Source of the DNA: Leifsonia sp. TF02-11
Lineage (GTDB): Bacteria; Actinomycetota; Actinomycetes; Actinomycetales; Microbacteriaceae
Assembly: GCF_017565305.1 (NCBI RefSeq)
Contig: NZ_JAGEKP010000028.1
Location: 1 to 33,980, forward strand
Length of the DNA stretch: 33,980 nucleotides
Direction of reading: 5' to 3'
Every line of letters begins with the position of its first letter. Position 1 is the stretch's first letter. The position numbers were made by a program, and so were the translations under genes. The notes under the pieces are model-generated. The model saw only the letters and a list, made by a program, of their open reading frames with translations, searched no databases and had not been told where the DNA came from. Shown here one piece after another: positions 22,707 through 31,111 of this stretch.

Positions 22707-24508
22707 GAAACGACCACTCCTCCTGGACCCACCTTGCCCTCTACAGCCTCTTCGCCATCGTGGTCGCCGGCGCGCTGACGACTTGTATCGCCAGCGCAAC
22801 CATCGCCGTGGCCTGCGGAGGTGGTAGTCAGCCTGACAGTGTGTTCGCCGGCCTCCAGCTGGCGATAAGTGGTGACCCGGGTGGCTTCAGTCTGGAGCCG
22901 GGATGCACCGCACCGGTCACCTGGATCCGTGTGCTCGACATCATCGCCGTACTCCTCCTTCTCGCCGCCGTCGCGGCAAGCGTGATCTGGTGGCTTCGGT
23001 ACCGGCAATCGGACCGGCACTTCATCCACGAGCTCCGCGGTCGCGACGGCCTCGCCAAGCCCAGCGAGGTGCGAAAGCACACCTCCGCTCGAACCGCCCT
23101 GCGCCGCGCCAAGGTACTGCGGCCGTCGCTTGCCCATCCGGAGCCCTCCTCTGCCGGGTGGAAGGTCGGCAGCGCCCACGGTCAGGACGTGTATGTGTCG
23201 ATCGAGGACTCGATCGTGGTCGAGGGCGCACCCCGGTCCGGCAAGGGGTATCGGTTCATCATCAACGCCATCCTCGACTGGGACGGCCCTCTGATCACCA
23301 CCTCCACGCGGAACGACAATCTCTCCGCCACCATGCGTGAACGCGCCCGGGCCGGCGACGTGACCGTGTTCGACCCACAGGAACTGACAGGCGTCCGCTC
23401 GGCACTGCGCATCTCACCGGTCACTGGCTGCGAGGACCCGCTCATCGCCGATCAGCGCGGCCAAGCGATCGTGGCCGGCACAGCCCTCGGCGCCTCGAAG
23501 ACCAACCAGGAATGGGCGCAGGTGTCCTCCTCCGTCCTCTCCCGGCTACTCCATGCGGCCGCCGTCTCCGGCCGCGGAATCGACGCGCTCGCCCGGTGGG
23601 GCTCCAACCCGCGGCTCGCTCAGGAAGCGGTCGGGGTGCTCGCAAACCAGGGCACGCCGGGCTGGTCCGAGGACCTGGACGCGATCATTAACGGCGACGA
23701 GAAGCTCCTCGCCAACTCCTGGTTCGGCGTCTTCGGCTCCCTCCGCCCACTGTCCATCCCAGCAATCCGCAAGGCGATGACACCGGGCCCGGGGGAGCAG
23801 TTCGACCTCGACGCGTTCCTCGCCGGTCCCAACAGCCTCTACCTCGTCGGCACCGGCGCCGGTGCCGGCTCAGTTGGCGGGTTCCTCGGCGCGATCCTCG
23901 ACGACATCGTCGAGACTGCCCGCCGCAAGGCTCTCGCCTCACCCGGCTCCCGCCTCGACCGGCCGCTCGCGCTGATCCTGGACGAGATCGCGAACATGTT
24001 CTCCTGGCCAGCGCTGCCGCGGATCATGGCCGACGGCGGCGGCATCGGCATCTCCACCGTGGTCGTGCTCCAGGCGCTCTCGCAGGCTGAAACCGCGTGG
24101 TCGCGATCGGAGGCTGACACGATCTGGTCCGCCGCCACCGCCAAGCTCCTGCTTGGTGGCGCGTCCGACGTCGACCACCTCCGCGACATCGAATCCCTGC
24201 TCGGGTTGCGTCGGATCCGGAACACCGGGCACTCGTACAACGACAACGGTTCCTCCACGAACGTGCAGCACGAGAAGGTACCGGTAATGACGATCGACGA
24301 GATCCGCCGCATGCCCGAAACCGTCGGACTCCTCGCCTACCGCAACCGGCGCGGCATCCTCCTCGACCTCCGCGGGTGGACCGACCGCGACGACGCCCAC
24401 CAGATCCGCACCGGGAAGAAACTCACCGAGCTCGACCAGCAGGCCGTGTTCGCCGAGCAATATCAAGCCGCCCTCGATCGCCGAGGATCAGCGGGAGAAG
24501 ACCACTGA
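22703..24508 (+). CDS. VirD4/TraG-like type IV coupling protein
   Basis: Coupling proteins bring the relaxase-DNA complex to the channel. This 601-residue protein has two N-terminal membrane helices (about 11-37 and 76-98) around an extracytoplasmic loop with two cysteines, then a cytoplasmic ATPase domain. Walker A is VEGAPRSGKGYR (about 173-184) and Walker B is LALILDEIANMF (about 416-427). GIGISTVVVLQALSQAETAW and AATAKLLLGGASD are the conserved C-terminal blocks of TraG/TraD-type proteins. GTG at 22703 overlaps the ATPase stop (GTGA). The short C-terminal tail is charged and may contact the relaxase. It is intact and a defining gene for self-transfer. Confidence 0.9.
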   Translation: MRNDHSSWTHLALYSLFAIVVAGALTTCIASATIAVACGGGSQPDSVFAGLQLAISGDPGGFSLEPGCTAPVTWIRVLDIIAVLLLLAAVAASVIWWLRYRQSDRHFIHELRGRDGLAKPSEVRKHTSARTALRRAKVLRPSLAHPEPSSAGWKVGSAHGQDVYVSIEDSIVVEGAPRSGKGYRFIINAILDWDGPLITTSTRNDNLSATMRERARAGDVTVFDPQELTGVRSALRISPVTGCEDPLIADQRGQAIVAGTALGASKTNQEWAQVSSSVLSRLLHAAAVSGRGIDALARWGSNPRLAQEAVGVLANQGTPGWSEDLDAIINGDEKLLANSWFGVFGSLRPLSIPAIRKAMTPGPGEQFDLDAFLAGPNSLYLVGTGAGAGSVGGFLGAILDDIVETARRKALASPGSRLDRPLALILDEIANMFSWPALPRIMADGGGIGISTVVVLQALSQAETAWSRSEADTIWSAATAKLLLGGASDVDHLRDIESLLGLRRIRNTGHSYNDNGSSTNVQHEKVPVMTIDEIRRMPETVGLLAYRNRRGILLDLRGWTDRDDAHQIRTGKKLTELDQQAVFAEQYQAALDRRGSAGEDH

Positions 24509-24912
24509 TGTCGAATCGTCGCCGCCCTGCCCGGGACAACACTTACCGCACCGCGTACTTGCACTCCGTCGCGTGGTTCGCTCGCCGCGACCGCTGGTTC
24601 ACCGAAGAACAAGCCCGCAACGGAGAGGCCCGCTGCGCGCTCTGCCTCGGCGCCGGCGACACGCGTTCCCTCGAGCTGCACCACCTCGACTACCGCGGCG
24701 TCACCCAAACACCACACGGCTGGACCGCCCTCGAAGGGCACCAAGACCTGATCGCGCTGCACCCGCGCTGCCACGAATACGTCCACCAACTCATCGACCG
24801 TGACCGCGTCTTCTCCGGTTTCGTCTCCCGCCGCACCGCGTCCCTGCAAGCCATCGCCCGGCTCCAGGCCAAGATCGCCCACTACATCGAAGCCTCACTG
24901 GAACAGCAGTGA
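24508..24912 (+). CDS. HNH-like zinc-binding protein at end of transfer operon
   Basis: This 134-residue protein has an HNH-endonuclease-like core: CALCLGAGDTRSLELHHLDY (about 43-62) supplies a CxxC pair and a double His, and DLIALHPRCHEYVHQLI (about 82-98) supplies the second Cys/His zinc pair. The strict HNH Asn is not obvious, so the nuclease may be degenerate or serve only for DNA binding. The N-terminus is basic and the C-terminus helical. ATG at 24508 overlaps the coupling-protein stop by one base (TGATG); the stop overlaps the next gene (GTGA). It may act on element DNA or in entry exclusion, but no evidence decides this. Confidence 0.6.
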   Translation: MSNRRRPARDNTYRTAYLHSVAWFARRDRWFTEEQARNGEARCALCLGAGDTRSLELHHLDYRGVTQTPHGWTALEGHQDLIALHPRCHEYVHQLIDRDRVFSGFVSRRTASLQAIARLQAKIAHYIEASLEQQ

Positions 24913-25379
24913 CCGACGACACCCCACTCGACGACCTCGTTGCCTCGCTCGCCGAGCGGTGGGAGGACCAAGCTCCACGGCAAAGTCCCGGAATGCTCGG
25001 CATCCGCGTCATCAACTGGCGCACCCTCGACGACGCGGACGCTCCGGAAGTCTGGACCGACCTACGGGACTGGGTGAATTGGTTCACCCACCGGTACAAC
25101 CTCCCCACACGCAAGATCCCGCCCTGCTGGTTCAAACACGGAGCCCTCGTCGAAGAACTCTCCGCCCTCCACACCGCCTGGCTCGTCTCCTACGACAGCC
25201 TCGACGCCGGCTACGGCCCCATCGGCTGGCACGAACGACTCGCCGTCGCCATCCCACGCCTCGCAACTTGGTACAACGGCGAATGCCACGACGGCCACAC
25301 CGAGCTGCCGCGAACCGGTGGTGACGCCACTCCAGACGAGTGGGCGGACTGGATCAGCCAGAGCCACGCCGGCTCCTAA
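24909..25379 (+). CDS. DUF4913-like protein
   Basis: This 156-residue acidic protein is rich in tryptophan. The block PEVWTDLRDWVNWFTHRYNL, then CWFKHGALVEELSALHTAW and GPIGWHERLAVAIPRLATWYNGEC, resembles DUF4913 proteins common in actinobacterial conjugative and phage-like elements, whose signature is a WC..W..H..A...L..L...W pattern. Its biochemical role is unknown. GTG at 24909 overlaps the previous stop. It is the last gene of the operon that began at 15610; copy 2 of the transfer motif follows 47 bp later. There is no signal or membrane segment. Confidence 0.55.
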   Translation: MTDDTPLDDLVASLAERWEDQAPRQSPGMLGIRVINWRTLDDADAPEVWTDLRDWVNWFTHRYNLPTRKIPPCWFKHGALVEELSALHTAWLVSYDSLDAGYGPIGWHERLAVAIPRLATWYNGECHDGHTELPRTGGDATPDEWADWISQSHAGS

Positions 25380-25425
25380 GCGAGCCTCCGGGTTGCGCGC
25401 TATTTGAGCGCATTTTCCGTCTTTG

Positions 25426-25441
25426 AACCGGAAGTTCTAAG
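25426..25441 (+). promoter_or_regulatory. Transfer motif copy 2 upstream of ssb
   Basis: AACCGGAAGTTCTAAG is identical to copies at 17493 and 33825. It lies 45 bp before the ssb start, in a 107-bp gap that also contains GTTGCGCGCTATT about 32 bp upstream of the motif. It probably marks the ssb promoter or operator. Confidence 0.65.
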
Positions 25442-25486
25442 TGAAAGCGACCCGAACAGCGGGCGCAGACCGAAAGGAAGAGAACG

Positions 25487-25930
25487 ATGAGCACACGAGT
25501 CCCGATCAGCATCGAAGGCAACCTCGTCGCCGACCCCGACTTCGGCGAATCGCAGAACGGCACCAAGTTCGCCAAGTTCACCGTCGCCGTCACCGACCGC
25601 AAGCAAGTCGACGGCAAATGGGTCGACGGCGACACCCAGTACCACCGCACCACCGTATTCGGACGCACCGCCGAGAACGTCCGCGCCAGCCTCGCCAAAG
25701 GCGACACCGTCATCGTCAACGGCAACCTCGAATTCCGCCACTGGACCGACCAAGCCACAGGGGAGCCCCGAGCCGCCACCGAAGTCGTCGCGGACAGCGT
25801 CGGCCCCTCCCTCCGCTACACCACCGCAGAGGTCACCCGACGCGCCCCAAAAGCTGATGGCCCGGAAGCGTCAGCGGCCGGGCCGATGGCCACCAACGAG
25901 ATGGCCAGCCGCAGTACATCGATGGCCTAA
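25487..25930 (+). CDS. ssb: Single-stranded DNA-binding protein
   Basis: This 147-residue OB-fold SSB has VPISIEGNLVADPDFG, KFAKFTVAVTDR and the conserved YHRTTVFGRTAENV followed by GDTVIVNGNLEFRHW. The C-terminus is short, ends RSTSMA, and lacks the acidic DDxIPF tip used by chromosomal SSBs to recruit partners, so it likely only coats the transferred strand. GAAAGGAAGAG is the ribosome site. A strong terminator follows, making ssb a single-gene unit under the shared transfer motif. An SSB on a conjugative element protects incoming single strands in the recipient. Confidence 0.93.
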   Translation: MSTRVPISIEGNLVADPDFGESQNGTKFAKFTVAVTDRKQVDGKWVDGDTQYHRTTVFGRTAENVRASLAKGDTVIVNGNLEFRHWTDQATGEPRAATEVVADSVGPSLRYTTAEVTRRAPKADGPEASAAGPMATNEMASRSTSMA

Positions 25931-25934
25931 CACT

Positions 25935-25965
25935 GAGGTGGGGTGTGCGATGCACGCCCCACCTC
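25935..25965 (+). terminator. Rho-independent terminator after ssb
   Basis: GAGGTGGGG pairs with CCCCACCTC. An inner TGTGC/GCACG-like stem extends the hairpin, and TTTGTGTTG follows. It sits 5 bp after the ssb stop. The remaining 160 bp up to 26127 show no gene. Confidence 0.75.
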
Positions 25966-26127
25966 TTTGTGTTGACGACTCCCGCACTGCGATCCTTCTC
26001 GTGCTTTGCGGATGCCGAAAGCGATCTGGTCCGGGCACCCCGTATCGCCCGCTGTGGTGAATGTGAGGCTGTCGCTACGGACGCAATAATCGCTCACGCA
26101 CATTTTGGCGCAGCCGAGGCTATGTTC

Positions 26128-26949
26128 TCAACTGGCGGGGCTGATGCCAGGAAGCCCCGCTTCAAGCCGTTCGTAACGCCGCGGCTCCGTCGGGGCAGCG
26201 ACATTCTCTGTCCAGGGAAACGGTGGCTCGGTTTGGACGAGCAATCGCGAGCCGTCGCGCCGGAAGAAGCGGAAGTCGCCGTTGAATTTGAACGTGTCAC
26301 GCACGTTCATTCCAGGGTCGCGAATCCAAACCTCGACGTCGAATAGCCAGTTCTGGGGACGACCAAGGTCTTCTTCAGTTTGAAGGGCGAAGGTACTGAC
26401 GGTCCGCTCCCACGACACATTCGCTTCCTCGCCAGGGCCCAAGACAAGTTCATCTCCAGACCGCACGGACATGACCCCGTTCGCTGAGTAGACGAACGCC
26501 ACACGGGCGATTCGATCCGAAACATTTTTGACCGTGATAACCGCGGTGGTACGGAAGACGGCGGACTCCGATTCATTCAGTTCGAGCGAGTTCGAAACAT
26601 CTACCCAGTCTCCGGATTCATCCCGTATCTCGAGCCGCCCAGGCCGGGCCCGTGCGACAACGCTTGGGGCTACCTGATCAAGGCGGGACTCAATCTGCCA
26701 ACGCTCGGCCCGCTTGCGAGAAGCCTCCTGTGCCGCACCAGTCTCCTTGGCGTCGCGAGCTTCATCTCGTGCCAGAGCAAGCTGCTCGAGTCCTGTCTCG
26801 TGCTGCAGCGCGGCTGAAATCGCCTGCCTCTTCGTCCAATGGGCCGCTCGGCCGGCGAATGCGGCTGCCACCGCGGCGGCAACGAGCGTGAGCACGGCAG
26901 CACCAGCGGTGATCCAGTTGGGAATTCCGTCCCAGAAGACGTCAACCAT
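26128..26949 (-). CDS. TM-anchored coiled-coil protein, unknown
   Basis: This 273-residue protein begins with a short polar stretch and one membrane helix (WITAGAAVLTLVAAAVAAAFAG). A charged coiled coil (about 35-85, with LARDEARDAKETGAAQEASRKRAERWQ) follows. The C-terminal beta-rich domain (about 95-260) contains TTAVITVKNVSDRIARVAFVY and LVLGPGEEANVSWERTV, reminiscent of an Ig-like fold. I recognise no family. ATG at 26949 is chosen because the membrane helix follows at once; there is no ribosome site and CAATAT lies eight bases upstream, allowing a leaderless start. It is divergent from the HEPN-motif gene and forms the left edge of the cargo. Confidence 0.65.
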   Translation of the reverse strand: MVDVFWDGIPNWITAGAAVLTLVAAAVAAAFAGRAAHWTKRQAISAALQHETGLEQLALARDEARDAKETGAAQEASRKRAERWQIESRLDQVAPSVVARARPGRLEIRDESGDWVDVSNSLELNESESAVFRTTAVITVKNVSDRIARVAFVYSANGVMSVRSGDELVLGPGEEANVSWERTVSTFALQTEEDLGRPQNWLFDVEVWIRDPGMNVRDTFKFNGDFRFFRRDGSRLLVQTEPPFPWTENVAAPTEPRRYERLEAGLPGISPAS

Positions 26950-27052
26950 ACGCACAACATATTGGCATCGAACGGCGGGGGCGATGTCTTGCGCCATTGT
27001 CGGACGCAACATGTCTTCTGTTCTTTGTCACGAGGTGCGCAAGGATCAAGTC

Positions 27053-28421
27053 ATGTGGCCAAGCTATGTCGTGACTGGTGACCTGAGACGCGACGGACAC
27101 GCCTTTCGACCAGAGATCACTTGGCCGGAACTCAGAGTGGTTCTTGATCCACAGGCGCAGATGGACACCGCCGTCGCAGAGTATTTCAACGTCCTTCAGA
27201 GCCAGCCAGCTGGAGTACGTCTCTTCGTCGAGGGCGCGCAAGAAGAGGACATTGCCGACACTTACTATGTTCCTAACGAGCGACATGACGGCAACGGCGT
27301 CGTGTGCGTGCACGGAGATCGCGGGATCTCGACCCACGGGCTCTTCTCGCTTGAGAACAATCTTCAGGCCGCATTCAATTGGGCCAAGCATTGGAACTTT
27401 GATCCCTACCAGGCGCGAACGAGGCAGATCTACGCGGAGATCGCGACCGCGCTTCACGCCGACATATTGGTAACCGACAACGAGTTCGCGCTTGCGAAGC
27501 CGAATCGTCTGTCGGCCTTCGCGGTGGGACCGCGCGAGTCCTTGGCGATAGTCGGATTACACCAACGGCTCAGGGGCATAGTTGCGATCAACCGCGACCT
27601 CTTCGACGGCGTACTAGCAACGTGGCAAGTCGAACACGCACAAGCGTGGTCGATGATCCCCACATTGCGCGACCTCTTCGACCACACGTTCAAGAGCGGC
27701 GATGACGCGTTCCTAGATCTCATACGTGCAAGCGGCAATCGGTTAAAGCGAGTGCTTGACCTGCGAGACAGGCTCTTGTTCGAGAGCGTCCATCCAAATG
27801 AGCCCACTCTATTCGGGGAGCCCGAAGCGCTCGTTGAACAAATCGCATTGAACCTCAGCGGGATGCTAGATGCGCTAGCGCGTGCGATGAACGTGGCTCT
27901 TGGGCTTGATATCCGACCAGCGAATTGCTCGTTGGCGCGGAGGGACTTCCAGGGCAAGCTGAGTGAGCCGGTTCAGCGCATTCTTAAAGAACCGGTCAGC
28001 GTCGCGGTGATGACTCTGGTTCGAGAACTCCGCAACACCATTCATCATGAGGATCTGGGAGGCGGAAGGGGACCGGTCTGGTCGCACGACAGCCCGGCTG
28101 GTATCCGTCGACGACGACACTGCTGAGTTGATTCGAGAAACATCAGCAGTACTCGACCGCAATGGGTCTTGGATCGCACATGACTTGGATCAGTTTCGCC
28201 TAATGGCGCGACCCGTGCCGCTTGTGGAGGACCTAATTCAGTGTGTCGCGCGATTGGTTCAAGAGGTAGCTGGCGCCGCAGGCTGGCCGTCGGGGCTACC
28301 GCGCGCGGACGAGCGTGGCGAGGACGATCCGCGCAACTGGGCGAGATTTGCGCCAACGATTGAGGTGGTCAATCTCCTCTACGGCATCGATATGAGCGGC
28401 TCAGGCCCGCTGGACCGGTAG
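27053..28421 (+). pseudogene. HEPN-motif protein, single frameshift
   Basis: One reading frame runs from ATG 27053 (AAGGA seven bases upstream) to a stop at 28124. Its end loses protein character after LRNTIHHED, while the adjacent frame continues with EAEGDRSGRTTARLVSVDDDTAELI up to 28421. Removing one G from GGG at 28057-28059 joins them into about 455 residues with a natural-looking junction. The frame break follows RELRNTIHH, which fits the Rx4-6H motif of HEPN ribonuclease-like domains; many HEPN proteins act in toxin or anti-phage systems. The N-terminal half is unrecognised. The extra G may be a real mutation, a sequencing error or programmed frameshifting. The gene looks less GC-biased than the transfer genes. 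Confidence 0.6.
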
Positions 28422-28537
28422 TAACCCCGACAGGCCTAGTTGAGGCGCGCGGTTTGTCTAACGGGGCACTCTTGGAGAGGGGCCCTTCCTGGCCCCAGAT
28501 GAAGTGGGCCTCTATTAGGCTCCAGCTGGAGGACCTG

Positions 28538-29017
28538 ATGACCGATATGGACGCCGCCGCCGAGCTAGAGTCGATGCTTGCCACCCATCCCGGAAAGCTG
28601 AAGACACTCAATGACGAGCTCGATCGACAACGGGACATCTACTCTTCCCGCGCATCCTCGGTACAAGCCCGGGCCGCAATCCTTATCGCTACCGCCGGCC
28701 TCGGCGCGGGGCTTCAGTCCGCCCATCTAACGGGAGGCTGGTACATCCTCGCAGTCATCTTCGCTGCAGTGGCCGCCGGTCTCGGCATTGCCGCGACTCG
28801 TCCCAGATACGGCGGCGAGATCAATCTCGCATCCCTTCGCGACACCTTATTCGCGTCCGAAGAGAACACCGGTCTCCTGAAACTTATCGACGCAAAGATC
28901 GAGGTTCACGAAACGGACGAGAAGCGTCTAAACGCGATGGGCGAATTTCTTCGTTGGGGATTTGTTTCACTGGCTGTTTCTATCGTCTTCACATTGTTAG
29001 CCGTACTCAACGTCTGA
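28538..29017 (+). CDS. Multi-TM effector-like membrane protein
   Basis: This 159-residue protein has a helical N-terminal region (about 1-42, with LKTLNDELDRQRDIYSSRASS) and two adjacent membrane helices (about 45-62 and 68-84). A soluble loop contains LIDAKIEVHETDEKRLNAMGE, and a last helix (about 133-155) precedes the C-terminus. The layout and VQARAAILIATAGLGAGL recall SLATT- or PycTM-type membrane effectors of nucleotide-triggered anti-phage systems; this is a resemblance, not an identification. The start at 28538 is set by GGAGG five bases upstream. Two tiny genes follow at once. No cyclase or nucleotide-synthesising gene is adjacent. Confidence 0.65.
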   Translation: MTDMDAAAELESMLATHPGKLKTLNDELDRQRDIYSSRASSVQARAAILIATAGLGAGLQSAHLTGGWYILAVIFAAVAAGLGIAATRPRYGGEINLASLRDTLFASEENTGLLKLIDAKIEVHETDEKRLNAMGEFLRWGFVSLAVSIVFTLLAVLNV

Positions 29018-29025
29018 GGAGTCCC

Positions 29026-29172
29026 ATGTCTGATAGGTCAAAGCCCTCTCCCGCCCCGAAATCCAAAGTGCCGCCCGTTCAAAAAGTTCCCGGGCTGGTA
29101 GCGAATGTGATCAAGCACAGCTCGGGTGGAAACACCGACTCGAGGCCGCTGCCGAAGCCTGACAAGCGATAA
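29026..29172 (+). CDS. Tiny protein A, partner of the membrane protein
   Basis: This 48-residue, basic, Pro/Ser/Lys-rich protein contains PAPKSKVPPVQ and a short hydrophobic helix-like stretch GLVANVIKHSSGG. GAGGAG lies four bases before the ATG and only 8 bp separate it from the membrane-protein stop, so it is very likely translated. It resembles the following tiny protein in MSD.S...PAP..S, V.PP.Q and the K.SG end. No family is recognised. Confidence 0.6.
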   Translation: MSDRSKPSPAPKSKVPPVQKVPGLVANVIKHSSGGNTDSRPLPKPDKR

Positions 29173-29176
29173 GCGA

Positions 29177-29314
29177 ATGAGCGACGACAGCGAATCCATC
29201 CCGGCACCGCAGGCGAGCGTCATCCCACCTATCCAGGACACCGCCGAAATCATTCGTGGAGTGCTGAAGGCAAGCGGGGCGCCAGTTCGCCCGGGTGATG
29301 ACGAGGACCGCTAA
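29177..29314 (+). CDS. Tiny protein B, resembles tiny protein A
   Basis: This 45-residue, acidic protein reads MSDDSESIPAPQASV, then IPPIQDTAEIIRGVLKASG and a charged tail. It aligns with the preceding tiny protein over about 34 residues, sharing MSD, PAP, PP.Q and the K-x-S-G end, but has the opposite net charge. It begins 4 bp after that gene. The ribosome site is weak (AAGCGA). Opposite charge could allow the two to bind each other; this is speculative. Confidence 0.5.
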   Translation: MSDDSESIPAPQASVIPPIQDTAEIIRGVLKASGAPVRPGDDEDR

Positions 29315-29547
29315 CTAATGCCCAGCTGAGCAACGCTTAAATGGTCATGTCGTTGCTACCCGTGAACGTGGGTTCGACCGCGCGTCGCGGAGGCTACGCG
29401 CTTGTCTCATGTGAGCAGAGGCCCAATCGCGCCGTTTTCATCCGAAGGCGTCATCAACGTGTCGCGGCGCTTACCCATGCGTCGCTGTTGCAGTCCGGGG
29501 CGGTCCAGTGCCACGCCGGGATGCTTCCTGTGGAACCATACTGAGTT

Positions 29548-30423
29548 ATGGCTTCCAAAGCGCTCGACCCGGGTCGCTATACAGATCCCGTAAGCCAACC
29601 GGCCCCGGAGGGGCACCAGCATGGCCCGGGTTGGGTGGCAGAGCTCGAGTACCGGCCACTAGACGGCGGTCCGATCCAGGCCGTTGAGATGCACGGGCCT
29701 TCCGAAGAGATTGCACGAACAGAGCTCTTGGAATGGGTTCGCGCCACGTTAGGCCAAGTGCAGTCGATGGCGCCCCGTTCCCCGGCGGTCGAGAAGTTCA
29801 TTGAGGCGGCGAGCCACATGCATGACCTTCGACAGGCGGCAAAGGCGCTGGAAAAGGCAAATTCTGCCAAAGGTACCGACATCGCGAGGTTCCTTCGCTC
29901 GTACGCAGTTGTCACTTACTCTCGGACGCGCGGCTCGAACGTACGTCCCGATCTCGACAAGTTCATCGCTCTTGGGGCAGACGACATCGCGCTCTCGGCT
30001 CAGCTGAAGACACTTCGTAACAAGTTCGTCGCTCACTCAGAAAATCGGATGCTCACCACAACGCCAATAGTCGATCTTCGGCGTCAGCCAGATGGAGCCA
30101 TAGCAGTAGATGAGGTATTCGGCATAACGGTCGAGACCCCTATCCCACACGAAGTGATCCGAAATTTCGAGGCAATGCTTGAGCGCCTAATTGCAAAGCT
30201 CACGCACGCCTTGACTCCCCTCAAAGCCGAGGTGACCGCTGAGATCAGTCAAGTCGATGCAGAAGAAATGCTCGCCCACCCCAAGCGCCTTCAGTTCATT
30301 CCGGTGCCAGTTTCGGACTGGTCACCAGACGGAGCGCGGCCCCGGTATCCCAAATCGCAGTTTGCCCCCGTTCACATCGTGCCGAGCGGCGAAACATCAA
30401 CGCAGGTAACAATCACGAAGTGA
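29548..30423 (+). CDS. HEPN-like protein (AbiU2-type motif), putative defence
   Basis: This 291-residue cytosolic protein has no membrane segments. A helical region from about 78 to 225 contains LKTLRNKFVAHSENRML (about 152-168). The RN....AH pattern is the R-x4-6-H catalytic signature of HEPN ribonucleases and is typical of AbiU2-like proteins that act by RNA cleavage. The N-terminal part (GWVAELEYRPLDGG, a small beta sheet) and the C-terminal PVPVSDWSPDG segment are unrecognised. ATG at 29548 lacks a ribosome site, but CATACT lies five bases upstream, consistent with a leaderless start. It is a single gene in the defence-like cargo. A non-defence HEPN role is possible. Confidence 0.65.
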   Translation: MASKALDPGRYTDPVSQPAPEGHQHGPGWVAELEYRPLDGGPIQAVEMHGPSEEIARTELLEWVRATLGQVQSMAPRSPAVEKFIEAASHMHDLRQAAKALEKANSAKGTDIARFLRSYAVVTYSRTRGSNVRPDLDKFIALGADDIALSAQLKTLRNKFVAHSENRMLTTTPIVDLRRQPDGAIAVDEVFGITVETPIPHEVIRNFEAMLERLIAKLTHALTPLKAEVTAEISQVDAEEMLAHPKRLQFIPVPVSDWSPDGARPRYPKSQFAPVHIVPSGETSTQVTITK

Positions 30424-30676
30424 TCGGAGTTTGTGCGTCAACACGTCCACAAGCCGCCTTTTCTTGTTGTGTATGTTCGCGAACCGCACGGCTGTATTCC
30501 GCCGAGGACGCCGGCTCCGCGACAGAGACGATGCCCGCATAGTCTGGGCGATTGTTCTGCCAGAAGAGGGTTCGCTTCGCTGAGCTCCTTGTTCGAAGCG
30601 AGGGCCGCTAGGGTCGAGAGGCATTCGCACCAGGCCTCAGGACTAGTGGTCGGATGCCAGTGGTCCGGAGCAGACT

Positions 30677-31084
30677 ATGCGCGTGAGTGTTGAACCGCCT
30701 TTACCGAGACCATGGGGAGTTTCGGATCACCAAGCGATCGAACTGTGCCGGGAGTGGATGGTCCACCTCGGCGCAATTGACGCGCGGGCGGCGGGGGCGT
30801 CGTCCAATCATGTTTGCGACCTTTACAGCTCACAATTCCTCGGTTGGGTCGCAAGCCGGTCAGCAAACATCGACGTTGATCTTGTTGAGCGAGCCGCGGC
30901 GGCCGCAGCAGGAGACGGGCGATGCCCTCTGGTTTTCGTGCCGGGTGGAGTGTACCCGGAAGCCCGTGATCGAGCCGATGCGCTTGGCGTTGCCCTCCTT
31001 CGCTACCGGGCACAGGACGGCGCGTTGGACGGTGTCAACGGGCTCGGTCGGGAAGCCCGGGCCTTTGGACTGGCTAAGCGATAG
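30677..31084 (+). CDS. Restriction-endonuclease-like protein, possibly degenerate
   Basis: This 135-residue protein has SDHQAIELCREWMVHLGAIDA (a helix typical of the start of Mrr-like folds), then CDLYSSQFLGWVASRSANIDVDLVERAAAAAAG, and LVFVPGGVYPEARDRADALGVALLRY. The last block matches the end of Mrr-like PD-(D/E)xK domains, where the text usually reads F.S..GYT..A...A...GI.L. The middle should carry D...QxK; here D is present (CDLYSSQF) but the Q-x-K Lys is not, so catalysis may be lost. GGAG lies seven bases before the ATG. It is convergent with the relaxase gene, 27 bp apart. The 253-bp gap before it shows no gene. Confidence 0.55.
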   Translation: MRVSVEPPLPRPWGVSDHQAIELCREWMVHLGAIDARAAGASSNHVCDLYSSQFLGWVASRSANIDVDLVERAAAAAAGDGRCPLVFVPGGVYPEARDRADALGVALLRYRAQDGALDGVNGLGREARAFGLAKR

Positions 31085-31111
31085 CCGCAATCACCGGCCG
31101 GGGGGCGACAC

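Noticed and set aside
29038-29253. Minus-strand frame opposite the two tiny genes
   Set aside because: The plus-strand pair has a good ribosome site, tight spacing and mutual similarity; the antisense frame has none of these.
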